NCBI RefSeq assembly: GCF_013155545.1
Contig: NZ_JABJVV010000007.1
Span: forward strand, 248,001-312,000
Length of the DNA stretch: 64,000 bases
Reading direction: 5' to 3'
From: Caenimonas soli
GTDB taxonomy: Bacteria > Pseudomonadota > Gammaproteobacteria > Burkholderiales > Burkholderiaceae_C
Under the pieces are notes generated by a model. It was not told the origin of the DNA. It searched no databases and worked only from the letters and a program-made list of their open reading frames with translations. Both the position numbers and the translations under genes were made by a program. Of this stretch, positions 43,745 through 53,402 are shown in pieces (the first letter of the stretch is position 1; each line of letters opens with the position of its first letter).

Positions 43745-44764
43745 CTAGAAGAGCGCTTCCTTGCTGATGCCGTTGCGCACCATGTGGCGCTTGAGTTTGA
43801 GCAGGGCCTCGTTCTGGATCTGGCGCACGCGTTCGCGCGTGAGTCCCAGCCGGTCGCTGAGCACTTCCAGCGTTTCCGGCTCGCGGTCATGCAGGCCGAA
43901 CCGGCCCTCGAGCACTTCCTTTTCGCGGTTGGACAGCGCCTCGATCCAGTTGTTCAGGAGCCGCTCGACCTCGTGGTTCTGCGTGACCCCTGTGGGGTCG
44001 ATCGCCAGCTCGTCGGCCATGGAATCGCCCAGGGTGTGTTCGTCGTCCATGCGGTCCATCGCTGCGTCCAGGGACCGCGGGGCCTCGGCCATGGCCAGCA
44101 ACTCCGCTACTTCCTGGACGTCGCGGCCCAGCAAAGCTGCCACGTCCTCCACACGAACGCCTTCACCCTCGAAGCCGTTGCGCGTCGCGGCAAAGGCGGG
44201 ATCGTTCTCGAGCGTACGGCGGGCACGCAGCACCTGCTGCAGCTCGCGCACCACATGCACCGGGAGCCGGATCACGCGGCCCTGGTTCATCACCGCGCGC
44301 TCGACCGCTTGGCGGATCCACCAGGTGGCATAGGTCGAGAAGCGGAAGCCGCGCTCGGGCTCGAACTTGTCGATCGCATGCATCAGGCCGAGGTTGCCTT
44401 CCTCGATCAAATCCGACAGCGGCACGCCTCGTCCCAGGTAGCCCTTGGCGATGCTCACCACCAGGCGCAGGTTGTGCTCGATCATGGACTGCCGGGCGGC
44501 GAAGTCGCCGCCGCGAGCGCGGGTGGCGGTCTCGAACTCTTCCTGCGCCGTGAAAAGCTGGGTGCGGCGCACGTCGCGCAGGTAGAGCGTCAGCGTGTCG
44601 CTGGATTCGCCTGCGATCTCGGCCGGGATGTCGCGGGGGTTGATCTCCGGCACATCCTGGGCGGCATTCGATCCGCCTTCGGCCATGGCGCCCGGCGCAG
44701 GCGCGCCGTCGTCCAGAGGCGCACTCGGAACGGCAGGCTTGCTGTATCCGTTGCGCTTTTTCAT
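43745..44764 (-). CDS. rpoS: RNA polymerase sigma factor RpoS
   Basis: 339 residues from ATG 44762-44764, with GAGG four bases before it inside the nlpD end; the upstream open frame is not part of the protein. Sigma-70 regions: 1.2 ([21 protein letters not shown]), 2 ([58 protein letters not shown]), 3 and 4 ([34 protein letters not shown]). The N-terminal 60 residues are a Pro/Ala-rich extension. Context surE-pcm-nlpD identifies it as RpoS rather than another group 2 sigma. General stress and stationary-phase sigma factor. Confidence 0.96.
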   Translation of the reverse strand: MKKRNGYSKPAVPSAPLDDGAPAPGAMAEGGSNAAQDVPEINPRDIPAEIAGESSDTLTLYLRDVRRTQLFTAQEEFETATRARGGDFAARQSMIEHNLRLVVSIAKGYLGRGVPLSDLIEEGNLGLMHAIDKFEPERGFRFSTYATWWIRQAVERAVMNQGRVIRLPVHVVRELQQVLRARRTLENDPAFAATRNGFEGEGVRVEDVAALLGRDVQEVAELLAMAEAPRSLDAAMDRMDDEHTLGDSMADELAIDPTGVTQNHEVERLLNNWIEALSNREKEVLEGRFGLHDREPETLEVLSDRLGLTRERVRQIQNEALLKLKRHMVRNGISKEALF

Positions 44765-44765
44765 G

Positions 44766-45644
44766 CTACCTCGAGGGTAAATATTTGGCGGGATCGACGG
44801 GCTTGCCCTGCCGCCTGATCTCGAAATGAAGCTTGACGCGATCGGCGTCGCTGCTTCCCATCTCGGCAATCTTCTGTCCTTTGCGCACGGTCTGATCTTC
44901 CTTGACCAACAGGGCCTGGTTATGAGCGTATGCCGAAAGGAATGTGTTGTTGTGTTTCAGGATGATCAGGTTGCCATAGCCGCGAAGGCCGGCGCCTGCA
45001 TATACAACGCGCCCGTCGGCAGATGCGAGCACAGGATCACCCGGCTTGCCCGCCAGGTCAAGACCCTTATTGCGTTGCTCGTCGAAACCGGCCAGCACTA
45101 TGGCAGCGCCCGAAGTCGGCCAGCCCCAGGGGAGGTCGTCTTCCCCGGCCGACACGGCAGGCACATTGTTCGCGGGCGGCGCGACGGCGACAGGCGCCAA
45201 AGCCGTGCCACGGGGCGCGCTGGCAGCTGCGGTCGGCGTGCCGGCGACGGGTGCCGAGGCGCTGGGGGTCACCGGCCGGGCACCGGCAACCTCGGGGACC
45301 GAGCCGACCGGCGGAATCACACGCAGCACCTGGCCGACTTCGATGACATTGGGATTGTCGATATTGTTCCAGCGCGCGATGTCGCGCCAGTTCTGGCCGC
45401 TGTCCAGCGAAATGCGAATCAGCGTATCGCCTTGACGCACGGTGTAGTAACCCGGCTTGCCGGCGTTTTCAGCGCCGGGCAGTATCTTGGTGGGATCGGC
45501 TACGACCGCGGGCTGCGAACGCGCCCCGGCGCCGCGGTCCTCCACCGGCGCCGGCGCGCGTGAGCCCGAGGCACACCCGACGAGCAAAGCCGCTGCCAGC
45601 ACCAACCCCGCCCACTTCCACCCCTGACCGCGCAACTCGAGCAT
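44766..45644 (-). CDS. nlpD: murein hydrolase activator NlpD (LysM + degenerate LytM lipoprotein)
   Basis: 292 residues from ATG 45642-45644 with AAGGA upstream; a TTG at 45662 overlapping the pcm stop is an alternative. Lipoprotein signal with lipobox LLVGC, LysM domain ([30 protein letters not shown]), Pro/Ala linker, and LytM domain ([40 protein letters not shown]). The first metal His of active LytM peptidases is Asn and HxH is LxH, so it is catalytically dead, as in E. coli NlpD, which activates amidase AmiC at the septum. An rpoS promoter may lie inside it, as in enterics. Confidence 0.94.
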   Translation of the reverse strand: MLELRGQGWKWAGLVLAAALLVGCASGSRAPAPVEDRGAGARSQPAVVADPTKILPGAENAGKPGYYTVRQGDTLIRISLDSGQNWRDIARWNNIDNPNVIEVGQVLRVIPPVGSVPEVAGARPVTPSASAPVAGTPTAAASAPRGTALAPVAVAPPANNVPAVSAGEDDLPWGWPTSGAAIVLAGFDEQRNKGLDLAGKPGDPVLASADGRVVYAGAGLRGYGNLIILKHNNTFLSAYAHNQALLVKEDQTVRKGQKIAEMGSSDADRVKLHFEIRRQGKPVDPAKYLPSR

Positions 45645-45658
45645 CTTGTTAATTTCCT

Positions 45659-46405
45659 TCAAGCTATTCCCGATTTTAGGGGGACAAAGTGGACAGCCTC
45701 AAGCACAGTTTGTTTCATTTCGCGGGCGGTTCTTTCCATAACTACCAATGCTTGCTGTCCGGTGGGCATGACCGTGGGCGCCACGATGCGTCCGCCCACT
45801 GCCAACTGCTCGATCCAGGCGGCCGGCACCGCATCGCCACCGGCGGCCGCGATGATTCCGGCATAAGGAGCACCTTTGGCATAACCGACCATGCCGTCGC
45901 CGAAAAGCAGGTGGACGTTGGCAAGGCGGAACGGCCGCAGGTTCTCACGGGCCTTGTCGTGCAGGCCACGCAGCCGTTCGATGCTGTACACCTCGGAAGC
46001 CACCAAGCCGAGCACGGCGGCCTGGTAGCCGCAGCCTGTGCCGATCTCCAGCACGCGGCCCAGCTTGCCGGAAGCATCGCGCTTGCCCCCCAGCAGCAAT
46101 TCGATCATGCGGGCCACCACGTTGGGCTTGGAGATCGTCTGGCCCAGGCCGATCGGCAGGCTGGTGTCCTCGTAGGCCTGGTTCACCAGTGCGCTGTCGA
46201 CGAAGCGATGCCGCTCCACGGACCCCATCGCGGCGAGCACCTGTGCGTCGGCTATGCCTTGGGCGGCGAGTTTTTGCACCATGCGCGCGCGCACCGCCTG
46301 GGAGTCCAGGCCGATGCCGCCGGGCATGACCGGCGAAAAACTCACCGGCTTCTTGGCCACGGGTGGGGGGCCCAGCCGTGCCGGGAAACTGGGACGGCGC
46401 GACAT
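45659..46405 (-). CDS. pcm: protein-L-isoaspartate O-methyltransferase
   Basis: 248 residues from ATG 46403-46405, overlapping the surE stop as TAATG. An extra 40-residue N-terminus precedes the core. Motifs: VERHRFVDSALVNQAYEDTSLPIGLGQTISKP, SAM-binding VLEIGTGCGYQAAVL, and GIIAAAGGDAVP. Repairs isoaspartyl residues in aged proteins. Typical neighbour of surE and rpoS. Confidence 0.96.
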   Translation of the reverse strand: MSRRPSFPARLGPPPVAKKPVSFSPVMPGGIGLDSQAVRARMVQKLAAQGIADAQVLAAMGSVERHRFVDSALVNQAYEDTSLPIGLGQTISKPNVVARMIELLLGGKRDASGKLGRVLEIGTGCGYQAAVLGLVASEVYSIERLRGLHDKARENLRPFRLANVHLLFGDGMVGYAKGAPYAGIIAAAGGDAVPAAWIEQLAVGGRIVAPTVMPTGQQALVVMERTAREMKQTVLEAVHFVPLKSGIA

Positions 46406-47157
46406 TAGCGCCCCGCCTGGATGGCCGCGGCCCAGGAGGCCAACTCGTCGTGGTCGGTCAGGTCGACCTTCAGCGGCGTGATCGACACATGGCCCTGGGC
46501 CGTGGCGTGGAAATCGGTTCCGTCGGCATCGTCCTTGGCCGGCCCCGCGCCGCCGATCCAGTACATGGTCTCGCCGTGCGGACTGGTCTGCGAAATCACT
46601 TTCTCGGCGGCATGGCGGCGGCCGAGGCGGCAGACCTTGAAGGGCTTGAGCTCCCCGTAGGGCAGGTTCGGGATGTTCACGTTGAGCAACCAGGGCTTGT
46701 CTGCCGCAGCCTTCGCGAGCATCCGCTGCACCAGCTCGCGCGCCATGCGTGCTGCATCGTCCAGGTGGGCCCAGCCCTTTTGCGTCTGCGAGAAAGCGAT
46801 GGCCGGAATGCCGAACAGATAGCCTTCCATCGCCGCGCCGACAGTGCCCGAGTAGATGGTGTCGTCGCCCATGTTGGCGCCGTTGTTGATGCCGCTCACG
46901 ACGAGGTCGGGCCGATAGCCGAGCAGCCCCGTCAAGGCCACGTGGACGCAATCGGCGGGCGTGCCGTTGACATAGCGAAAGCCGTTGCCCGCCTGGTGCA
47001 CGTAGAGCGGCGAGTGCAAAGTGAGCGCATTGGACTTGGCGCTGTTGTTGTGTTCGGGCGCAACGACCTCGACGTCGCCGAGGTCCTTGATCGCTTCGTA
47101 GAGGGCGACGATGCCGGGCGCCTGGTAGCCGTCGTCGTTGGAGAGCAGTATTTTCAT
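46405..47157 (-). CDS. surE: 5'/3'-nucleotidase SurE
   Basis: 250 residues. Metal-site start [16 protein letters not shown] with Asp8 and Asp9, then [12 protein letters not shown] (Ser/Asn ligands) and [26 protein letters not shown]. Hydrolyses nucleoside monophosphates and polyphosphate in stationary phase. First gene of the surE-pcm-nlpD-rpoS cluster. Confidence 0.97.
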   Translation of the reverse strand: MKILLSNDDGYQAPGIVALYEAIKDLGDVEVVAPEHNNSAKSNALTLHSPLYVHQAGNGFRYVNGTPADCVHVALTGLLGYRPDLVVSGINNGANMGDDTIYSGTVGAAMEGYLFGIPAIAFSQTQKGWAHLDDAARMARELVQRMLAKAAADKPWLLNVNIPNLPYGELKPFKVCRLGRRHAAEKVISQTSPHGETMYWIGGAGPAKDDADGTDFHATAQGHVSITPLKVDLTDHDELASWAAAIQAGR

Positions 47158-47264
47158 CGGCGTAGGGATTCAAAAGATTGTAGGGCGGCAAGGGGTCACC
47201 CCAGAGACATTTGTGCCTATTTCATCCGCCTATCATTGCGTCAGTTTTTACTGAAGGAACACCC

Positions 47265-48239
47265 ATGCAAGCCTGGCTTTGCGAGAACCCTGTGGGCGTC
47301 GAGGCGCTGCAGTGGAAGGAAATGCCCACGCCCCAGCCCAAGGCCGGCGAAGTGCTGATCGAGATCAAGGCGGCCAGCCTGAACTTCCCCGATCTGCTGA
47401 TCGTGCAGAACAAGTACCAGATCAAGCCTCCCCTGCCCTTCGTGCCGGGCTCCGAGTACGCCGGCGTGATCCAGGCCGTCGGCGAAGGCGTGACGCAGCT
47501 CAAGGTCGGCCAGAGCGTCGCCTGCCTGTCGGGCACCGGCGGATTCGGCACCCATACGATCGCGCCCGCTGCGCTGTGCATGCCGCTGCCTCCGGGCTTT
47601 CCGCATGTGGATGCCGCCGCATTCATCATGATCTATGCCACGTCCCACCACGCGCTGGTGGACCGGGCCCAGCTCAAGGCGGGCGAAACCGTGTTGGTGC
47701 TGGGCGCAGCCGGCGGCGTGGGCACTTCGGCCATCCAGATCGCCAAGACGATGGGTGCGCGTGTCATCGCCGCGGCTTCCACCGACGAGAAATGCGAACT
47801 GTGCAAGTCGATCGGCGCCGACGCCACCATCAACTACACGCGCGAGAACCTGCGCGATGCCATCAAGGCGGCCACGGGCGGCAAGGGCCCTGACGTGATC
47901 TATGACCCGGTAGGTGGCGACTTCGCCGAGCCGGCCTTCCGCTCCATCGCCTGGCGCGGCCGCTACCTCGTCGTCGGCTTTGCCTCCGGACCTATCCCGG
48001 CGCTGCCGCTGAACCTGCCGCTGCTCAAGGGCGCTTCGCTGGTGGGCGTGTTCTGGGGCGACTTCGCCAAGCGCGAGCCCAAGGCCAACGCCGCAATGAT
48101 GATGGAGTTGGCCCGTTGGTACGGCGAGGGCAAGATCAAACCCGTGATCGACCGCACCATGCCCATGGCCGAGCTCAAGGCAGCCTATGCCCACATGGGT
48201 TCACGCGGCGTCAAGGGAAAACTGGTGATGGTCACCTAA
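47265..48239 (+). CDS. NADPH:quinone oxidoreductase (MDR family)
   Basis: 324 residues from ATG 47265 with GAAGGA upstream. Zinc-free medium-chain reductase: GroES-like N-domain (GEVLIEIKAASLNFPDLLIVQNKYQ; PFVPGSEYAGVIQAVGEGV) and Rossmann domain VLGAAGGVGTSAIQIAKTMGARVIAAAST. Uses NADPH to reduce quinones or enoyl/enone compounds. Divergent from surE; tRNA-His follows. Confidence 0.92.
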   Translation: MQAWLCENPVGVEALQWKEMPTPQPKAGEVLIEIKAASLNFPDLLIVQNKYQIKPPLPFVPGSEYAGVIQAVGEGVTQLKVGQSVACLSGTGGFGTHTIAPAALCMPLPPGFPHVDAAAFIMIYATSHHALVDRAQLKAGETVLVLGAAGGVGTSAIQIAKTMGARVIAAASTDEKCELCKSIGADATINYTRENLRDAIKAATGGKGPDVIYDPVGGDFAEPAFRSIAWRGRYLVVGFASGPIPALPLNLPLLKGASLVGVFWGDFAKREPKANAAMMMELARWYGEGKIKPVIDRTMPMAELKAAYAHMGSRGVKGKLVMVT

Positions 48240-48257
48240 CGGTGCGTTCGCGCCCGC

Positions 48258-48263
48258 TATAAT
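48258..48263 (+). promoter_or_regulatory. -10 box of the tRNA-His promoter
   Basis: A perfect TATAAT 12 bases before the tRNA 5' end. No clear -35; the gap to the oxidoreductase stop is only 36 bases. Confidence 0.6.
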
Positions 48264-48275
48264 CGCAGTCTCTAC

Positions 48276-48352
48276 GGTGGCTGTAGCTCAGTTGGTAGAG
48301 TCCAGGATTGTGATTCCTGTCGTCGTGGGTTCGAGTCCCATCAGCCACCCCA
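48276..48352 (+). tRNA. tRNA-His (GTG anticodon)
   Basis: Cloverleaf with acceptor GTGGCTG/CAGCCAC, D-loop AGCTCAGTTGGTAGAG, anticodon arm CAGGA-TTGTGAT-TCCTG (anticodon GTG) and T-arm GTGGG-TTCGAGT-CCCAT. The encoded extra 5' G (position -1, base 48276) opposite C73 is the identity element of tRNA-His. The 3' CCA is encoded. Confidence 0.97.
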
Positions 48353-48715
48353 CTCTTTCTTTCCCCATCTGAATCGCCGGCGCTAGTGGCCTTTTCGGGC
48401 TTATCTATGCGCCGCTTCTCGAAGTCGCGCAGGTGGGCCAGCGCGCTTTCTGATCCTTGACCGGAACGCCCTTCGCTGCCGGACCCTTCTGCGGTCCCTT
48501 CCTCGGCTTCGTTGATATCTTCAGGCGAACCTGCGGATTTCTTGCTGATGGTTTGTGGGTTCTTCACTGGCGCAAACTCTCGTGACTGGCTTTGTCGATT
48601 GCCGGACATGCGGCTTGGCACGCACCTTAGGGGCCCACACCACCGATGTCTGTAGGACAAGGTTGATAGCCTGTAGGACAAAGCGCATGGGGCCTGCGCT
48701 TTGTCGGCCCAGCGA
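48353..48715. other. gene-free stretch between tRNA-His and ppiD
   Basis: No convincing gene. A minus-strand frame could encode a Ser/Glu/Gly-rich peptide (from about 48609) but it only stays open by running antisense through tRNA-His. The right end holds two copies of CTGTAGGACAA (48650-48660 region and 48671-48681) and a strong stem-loop. A tRNA 3' end is a common integration site, but no integrase or repeated tRNA end is seen. Confidence 0.5.
48677..48705. repeat. perfect 11-bp stem-loop downstream of ppiD
   Basis: GACAAAGCGCA (48677-48687), 7-base loop TGGGGCC, TGCGCTTTGTC (48695-48705). No T run in either direction, so not a classic terminator; it may protect the ppiD mRNA 3' end or be a REP-like element. 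It overlaps the second CTGTAGGACAA copy. Confidence 0.55.
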
Positions 48716-50641
48716 CTATTGAGTCTGCGATGCCTCGGTCCCGGTCGGCTTGGGGACCTTGACCTGCACTTTGAATCGCTCCTTCAGCAGCTCGTAATAA
48801 GCCAGGTTTTCCGCGGAGGCCCACCACTGGCCGTATTGCTGGATCTCCTGCTTGGCTACCTCCGGTGGCTGCGTCTCGCGCGGCAGCACCTTGTTGACCT
48901 TCACCACGGCATAGCCTTGGTCGCCGAGGTCCACGCCCACCAACGCCGGCAATGCCGCCGGGTCGGCACGCAGCGCCGTCTCGACCACTGCCGCCGGTAG
49001 CTTCTGCGTCTCCTGCCGCGACACCGGGACGGCCGGCGGCAGGCTGGCGCTCGCCGGATTGGCCTTCCAGGCAGCCAGCTTCTCCGTGCCCTCTTTCTTG
49101 GCCAGTTCGGCGGAGCGGGCTGCGACCAGCCTCTCGCGCGCGCGGTCTTTCACTTCGTTGAGCGGAAGGGTGCGCGCCGGTGCGTACTGCACCACGCGCC
49201 CGGCGGCTAGGGTGTTGGGCGCAATCTCCACGGCTTCGGTGTTGCGCTTTTTCTCGACGCTGTCGGGCGAGAACAGGGCGTTGAGGAACTTCGAATTGGC
49301 CAGCGGGCCGGTGACACCCGGCGCGGGCGCGCGGCGCACGTTGCTCGCCGTCTTGATTTCCAGCTTCAGGCGGTCCGCGACCGGCTTGAGGCTGTCTGCC
49401 TGCTCGTAAACGCCGTTGCTGAACGCGTCGGCGCTTTCGGCGAACTTGCGCTGCGCCTGCTGTTTCTTGAGTTCGGCTTCGAGCTCGGGCTTCATTTCCT
49501 CGAAGCTGCGCTGCTTCGGGGCTTTCACATCCGTGACCTTGATGATGTGATAGCCGAACTCCGTCTCCACCACGCCGCTGATTTCGCCTTTGCCCAGTGC
49601 GAAGGCCGCGTCTTCGAATGCCTTGGTCATCGCACCGCGCGCGAAGAAATCGAGGTCGCCCCCGTTGGCCGCGGACCCCGGGTCCTGCGAGTTCTTCTTC
49701 GCCACCTCGGCGAAGGTGTCGGGCGCCTTTTTCACCGCCGCGAGCAGTTCCTCTGCCTTGGCTTTGGCCTTGGCGCGGTCAGCCGCCGATGCGTCCTTGG
49801 CTGCGGTGATCAGGATATGGCTGGCCCGGCGTTCCTCTTTTCCGCTGATGCGCGCGGCGTTCTGCTCGAAGTAGGTCTTGAGGTCCTGCTCATTGACGGT
49901 GATGCTCTTCTTGACGCTGTCGAGGTCGAGCACCGTGTATTCGATGTTGGCCTGTTCGGGCGCCTGGAACAGCGCCGCGTTGCTCTTGTAGAAGGCCTCG
50001 ATCTCGGCATCGGTCGGATTGACGTTGCCTGCGTGGGCTGCGGGTGCAAAACGCGCAACCTGCACCTCGCGGGTCTCGAAGTAGGCGTTCAGCGCAAGCG
50101 CGGCCTGCGCGGGCGTGGCGAAGGTCGTGCCGCCCAGGCCCGCCAGTACCTGGCGCGCGGACACGTCGGCCCGGACACCGGCTTCGAACATTTCGGGCGT
50201 CATGCCCTGTGCGGCCACGAGCTGGCGATAGCGCGCCATGTCCAGCTTGCCGTCGGGTCCGCGCAAGGAGGCGATCGTTTCGTTTTGCTGCAGCTCGCGA
50301 GCCAGACGCTGGTCGCTGGTCATCAACTTGGCCTTGGCAGCGGCGGCGGCAACCACGCGGTCGCGAATCATCCGCTCCAGCGTGCCGTAGCGAGCGGCCG
50401 GCGAATCGAGCAGCTTGACATCGAGCGTGGGCATCTGCTGGCGAATGCGCTCCACCTCCTGCTTGTGCGTGGCGTCCCACTCGCCCTGCATGATTTCGAC
50501 CCCGTCGACCTTGGCTACCGCTTCGCCCTTTTCGTTGTACCGGTTGTAGCCTTCCAGGCCGAACAGGACGAACGACGGGAAGATCAGCAGGAACAGCAGG
50601 AACTGCATGACCCGGGTGTGCTTGCGAACGAAATCAAACAT
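48716..50641 (-). CDS. ppiD: periplasmic folding chaperone/peptidyl-prolyl isomerase PpiD
   Basis: 641 residues from ATG 50639-50641 ([32 protein letters not shown]), where one membrane anchor is followed by a SurA-like N-domain and a parvulin domain ([88 protein letters not shown], about residues 265-360), then a C-terminal domain. Inner-membrane anchored periplasmic chaperone working near the Sec translocon. Downstream of hupB and tRNA-Val, the usual order. Confidence 0.94.
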   Translation of the reverse strand: MFDFVRKHTRVMQFLLFLLIFPSFVLFGLEGYNRYNEKGEAVAKVDGVEIMQGEWDATHKQEVERIRQQMPTLDVKLLDSPAARYGTLERMIRDRVVAAAAAKAKLMTSDQRLARELQQNETIASLRGPDGKLDMARYRQLVAAQGMTPEMFEAGVRADVSARQVLAGLGGTTFATPAQAALALNAYFETREVQVARFAPAAHAGNVNPTDAEIEAFYKSNAALFQAPEQANIEYTVLDLDSVKKSITVNEQDLKTYFEQNAARISGKEERRASHILITAAKDASAADRAKAKAKAEELLAAVKKAPDTFAEVAKKNSQDPGSAANGGDLDFFARGAMTKAFEDAAFALGKGEISGVVETEFGYHIIKVTDVKAPKQRSFEEMKPELEAELKKQQAQRKFAESADAFSNGVYEQADSLKPVADRLKLEIKTASNVRRAPAPGVTGPLANSKFLNALFSPDSVEKKRNTEAVEIAPNTLAAGRVVQYAPARTLPLNEVKDRARERLVAARSAELAKKEGTEKLAAWKANPASASLPPAVPVSRQETQKLPAAVVETALRADPAALPALVGVDLGDQGYAVVKVNKVLPRETQPPEVAKQEIQQYGQWWASAENLAYYELLKERFKVQVKVPKPTGTEASQTQ

Positions 50642-50700
50642 GCTCAAACTCGATAGACAAAAAACACGAAAGGCGAACAACTGTTCGCCTTCGCTTGGGT

Positions 50701-50776
50701 TGGTGGGTGCTGACGGGATCGAACCGCCGACCTACGCCTTGTAAGGGCGCCGCTCTACCAGCTGAGCTAAGCACCC
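50701..50776 (-). tRNA. tRNA-Val (TAC anticodon)
   Basis: Minus-strand cloverleaf: acceptor GGGTGCT/AGCACCC, D-arm AGCTCAGCTGGTAGAGC, anticodon loop CTTACAA (anticodon TAC), T-loop GGTTCGATCCC. CCA is encoded. It lies between hupB and ppiD and is probably read with them. Confidence 0.96.
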
Positions 50777-50793
50777 CACCGATAACTGGCCGC

Positions 50794-51066
50794 TCAGTTC
50801 AGCGCATCCTTGAGCGCCTTGCCGGGACGGAACTTGGGAACCTTGGCTGCCTTGATTTTAATCGCTGCGCCGGTGCGGGGGTTGCGGCCGCTGCGAGCAG
50901 CCCTTTTGCCTACCGCGAACGTGCCGAAGCCCACCAGCGAAACCGCGCCGCCTTTTTTAAGGGTTGTCTTCACGGCGCCGATCATCGATTCCAATGCGCG
51001 GGTGGCCGCGGCCTTGGAAATATCGGCATGCTTTGCGATGTGCTCAATCAGTTCGGTCTTGTTCAC
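50794..51066 (-). CDS. hupB: DNA-binding protein HU
   Basis: 90 residues, standard [54 protein letters not shown] (arm), [13 protein letters not shown]. Nucleoid protein bending DNA. In many proteobacteria lon lies directly upstream, but here the upstream 292 bases (51067-51358) hold no gene and a tartrate dehydrogenase-type gene follows. Confidence 0.98.
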   Translation of the reverse strand: MNKTELIEHIAKHADISKAAATRALESMIGAVKTTLKKGGAVSLVGFGTFAVGKRAARSGRNPRTGAAIKIKAAKVPKFRPGKALKDALN

Positions 51067-51358
51067 AAGGGCCCCTCGTAGAGAGAAAGAGTTGACAGGA
51101 GTGTCTCGTCATTGAATTTATGTTCCCCCATCCTGCAGCCACCGAGCGATGGGTTGAAGCGAGATGCGGGTCACTTCTTTCGCGGCTTCAAGCCACCGGC
51201 CGATTAAAGCCACGCGGCAACACGGTGTCAATACGACGGGCGGCTTTACAACAGCGCGGAGGCGGATTCTAGTCTGTTTTGACTAGGTTCCATGCGGGTT
51301 GCGGGCCGGTTTCCATGCGGCACTGCGCAATTTTCAGACACTCGATCGTGCGCACGCA

Positions 51359-52444
51359 TCAAAGCGCGGAAGCGATCGCGCGGCCCAGGTCGGCGGTGCT
51401 CGCAGTGCCGCCGATGTCGGGGGTGCGGGGCGCGCCGCTTTGCGGATGCAGCACTTTTTCTATCGCGGCCAGCACGGCATCGTGCGCCTGCTTGTGACCC
51501 AGGAACTCCAGCATCATTGCGCCGCACCATACCTGCCCGATCGGGTTGGCGATGCTGCGCCCGGCAATGTCCGGCGCGGAGCCGTGCACCGGCTCGAACA
51601 GCGACGGAAACTTCCGATCCGGATTGAGGTTGGCGCTCGGCGCGATGCCGATCGTGCCGGTGCAGGCCGGCCCCAGGTCGCTGAGGATGTCGCCGAACAG
51701 GTTGCTCGCGACCACCACGTCGAAGAAGTCCGGGCGCTGCACGAAATGCGCGGTGAGGATGTCGATATGGAACTTGTCCTGCTTGATGGCGGGGTAGGCC
51801 TTCGCCATTTCGGCGACCCGCTCATCCCAGTAAGGCATGGTGATCGCGATGCCGTTGGACTTGGTTGCGCTGGTCAGGTGCTTCTTCGGCCGCGACTGGG
51901 CGAGTTCGAATGCGAACTTCAATACACGGTCCACACCGATGCGCGACATCACCGTCTCCTGCATGACAATCTCGCGCTCGGTGCCCGGATACATGCGCCC
52001 GCCGATGCTGGAGTACTCGCCTTCGGTGTTCTCGCGCACGATGTACATGTCGATCTCGCCGGGCTGGCGGGCGCTGCCGTCGCGCCGCACCACCGGGGCG
52101 ATGATGCCCGGCATCAGGCGCGCGGGCCGCAGGTTCACGTACTGGTCGAACTCGCGCCTGAACAACAGCAGCGAGCCCCAGAGCGAAACGTGATCCGGAA
52201 TCTTGTCGGGCCAGCCCACGGCGCCGAAATAGATGGCATCGTGGCCCCCGATCTGGTCCTTCCAGTCGTCGGGCAGCATCTTGCCGTGCTTCTCGCAGTA
52301 GTCCCAGCTGGAAAAATCGAAATGGTCGAATGCCAGGTCGATGCCGAACTTCGTGGCCGCCGCTTCCATCACGCGGATGCCCTCGGGCATGACTTCCTTG
52401 CCGATGCCGTCGCCGGCGATCACTGCGATTCTCTGGGTGCTCAT
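51359..52444 (-). CDS. ttuC: tartrate/D-malate dehydrogenase (isopropylmalate dehydrogenase family)
   Basis: 361 residues of the beta-hydroxyacid oxidative decarboxylase family. Motifs: AVIAGDGIGKEVMPEGI, LLLFRREFDQYVNLRPARL, VRENTEGEYSSIGGR, TSATKSNGI, and the metal/NAD region VVASNLFGDILSDLGPACTGTIGIAPSANLNP; EPVHGSAPDIAGRSIANPIGQ. NAD-, Mg- or Mn- and K-dependent; oxidises tartrate, D-malate or related 2-hydroxyacids. TtuC and DmlA cannot be told apart by eye. The start overlaps the hydrolase stop (ATGA), so the two form one operon facing away from a LysR regulator. Confidence 0.9.
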   Translation of the reverse strand: MSTQRIAVIAGDGIGKEVMPEGIRVMEAAATKFGIDLAFDHFDFSSWDYCEKHGKMLPDDWKDQIGGHDAIYFGAVGWPDKIPDHVSLWGSLLLFRREFDQYVNLRPARLMPGIIAPVVRRDGSARQPGEIDMYIVRENTEGEYSSIGGRMYPGTEREIVMQETVMSRIGVDRVLKFAFELAQSRPKKHLTSATKSNGIAITMPYWDERVAEMAKAYPAIKQDKFHIDILTAHFVQRPDFFDVVVASNLFGDILSDLGPACTGTIGIAPSANLNPDRKFPSLFEPVHGSAPDIAGRSIANPIGQVWCGAMMLEFLGHKQAHDAVLAAIEKVLHPQSGAPRTPDIGGTASTADLGRAIASAL

Positions 52445-53334
52445 GGTTGTTTCCTCAAAAATTCAAAGGCTTCGTGAAGCAGAAGAGGCGGCGCCTCTTC
52501 CGCGATGTAGTGGCCGCAAGGCACGCTGCGGCCGGTGACCTGGTTTGCGCGCTCGCGCCAGAGCGACAGCACGTCGAAGCATTGCCCCACCACGCCGTGC
52601 TCTCCCCACAGCACGTGCAGCGGCATCTCGAGGCGGCGTCCGCCGGCGATGTCCGCGCGGTCATGCTCCAAGTCGACTCCCGCGCTGGCGCGATAGTCCG
52701 CGCAAATGCCTTGCGCGGTGCCGGGCACGCCGGCGCAGCGCTCGTACTCGGCCAGGGCTTCGGGCGCGAAGGCCGCCAGCCCGGCATGGCGCTTGCCCAT
52801 GACGCTGCGAACGTAGCGGACCGGGTCGGACTCGATCAGCGCCTCGGGCAGCGGCGGCGGCTGGATCAGGAAGAACCAGTGCCAGTAGGCCTGCGCGAAC
52901 GCCAGCGATGTCTGTTCGTACATGGCGAGCGTCGGCGCGATGTCCAGCAGCATCAGCCGATCGACGGCGTGGGCGTGGTCCGCGGCAAGCCGATGGGCCA
53001 CTCGCGCGCCTCGGTCATGGGCCAGCACGCCAAAGCGCTGGAAGCCCTGTTCCTCCATCACCGCCAATGCGTCGAGCGCCATCTCGCGCTTGCTGTACGC
53101 GCAGCTGCCCTCGCCGGGCTCGGGCCTTGCGGAGTCGCCGTAGCCGCGCAAGTCCATCATCACGACGGAAAACTCCTCGGCCAGGGCAGGCGCCACGCGA
53201 TGCCACATCGCATGCGTCTGCGGGTGCCCGTGCAGCAGCAGCAACGGACGGCCCCGACCGGCGCGCCGCCCGTACAGGCGCACGCCGTTGCGCACGACCA
53301 CGAACGTTTCGAACGACTCCAACATGGCGCTCAT
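52441..53334 (-). CDS. alpha/beta hydrolase with fluoroacetate dehalogenase signature
   Basis: 297 residues. The residue set of fluoroacetate dehalogenase (FAcD) is complete at matching spacing: nucleophile Asp107 with Arg108 and Arg111 (AHDRGARVAHR; FAcD D110, R111, R114), acid Asp131 (DIAPTLAMY), halide pocket His152, Trp153 (AYWHWFF) and Tyr214 (CADYRA), and general base His275 (CGHYIAEE). HGHPQTHAMW supplies the oxyanion region. FAcD-type enzymes hydrolyse haloacetates to glycolate. The start could be Met1 or Met4. It overlaps ttuC by 4 bases. Epoxide hydrolase is an alternative but would need two Tyr lid residues. Confidence 0.85.
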   Translation of the reverse strand: MSAMLESFETFVVVRNGVRLYGRRAGRGRPLLLLHGHPQTHAMWHRVAPALAEEFSVVMMDLRGYGDSARPEPGEGSCAYSKREMALDALAVMEEQGFQRFGVLAHDRGARVAHRLAADHAHAVDRLMLLDIAPTLAMYEQTSLAFAQAYWHWFFLIQPPPLPEALIESDPVRYVRSVMGKRHAGLAAFAPEALAEYERCAGVPGTAQGICADYRASAGVDLEHDRADIAGGRRLEMPLHVLWGEHGVVGQCFDVLSLWRERANQVTGRSVPCGHYIAEEAPPLLLHEAFEFLRKQP

Positions 53335-53402
53335 TCTGGCATTGCCGCCCCCGGCGCAGCAAGCAATAATCCGGCAATCTTTTATTTCCGTACTGGCAAC
53401 AA

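Noticed and set aside
45659-47191. 510-codon frame joining pcm with the region of surE
   Set aside because: The part upstream of 46405 is surE in the wrong frame; Arg/Gln-rich, no family match.
48232-48681. 149-codon minus-strand frame ending through tRNA-His
   Set aside because: Its C-terminal part (GTRTHDDRNHNPGLYQLSY) is the well-known false peptide from antisense tRNA; a shorter real peptide from 48609 would lack a stop outside the tRNA.
48276-48715. integration site of a genomic island at tRNA-His
   Set aside because: No integrase, no repeated tRNA 3' end and no change in gene type nearby.
51067-51358. possible small gene between hupB and ttuC
   Set aside because: Short frames here have no ribosome site or coding character; only unremarkable intergenic sequence.
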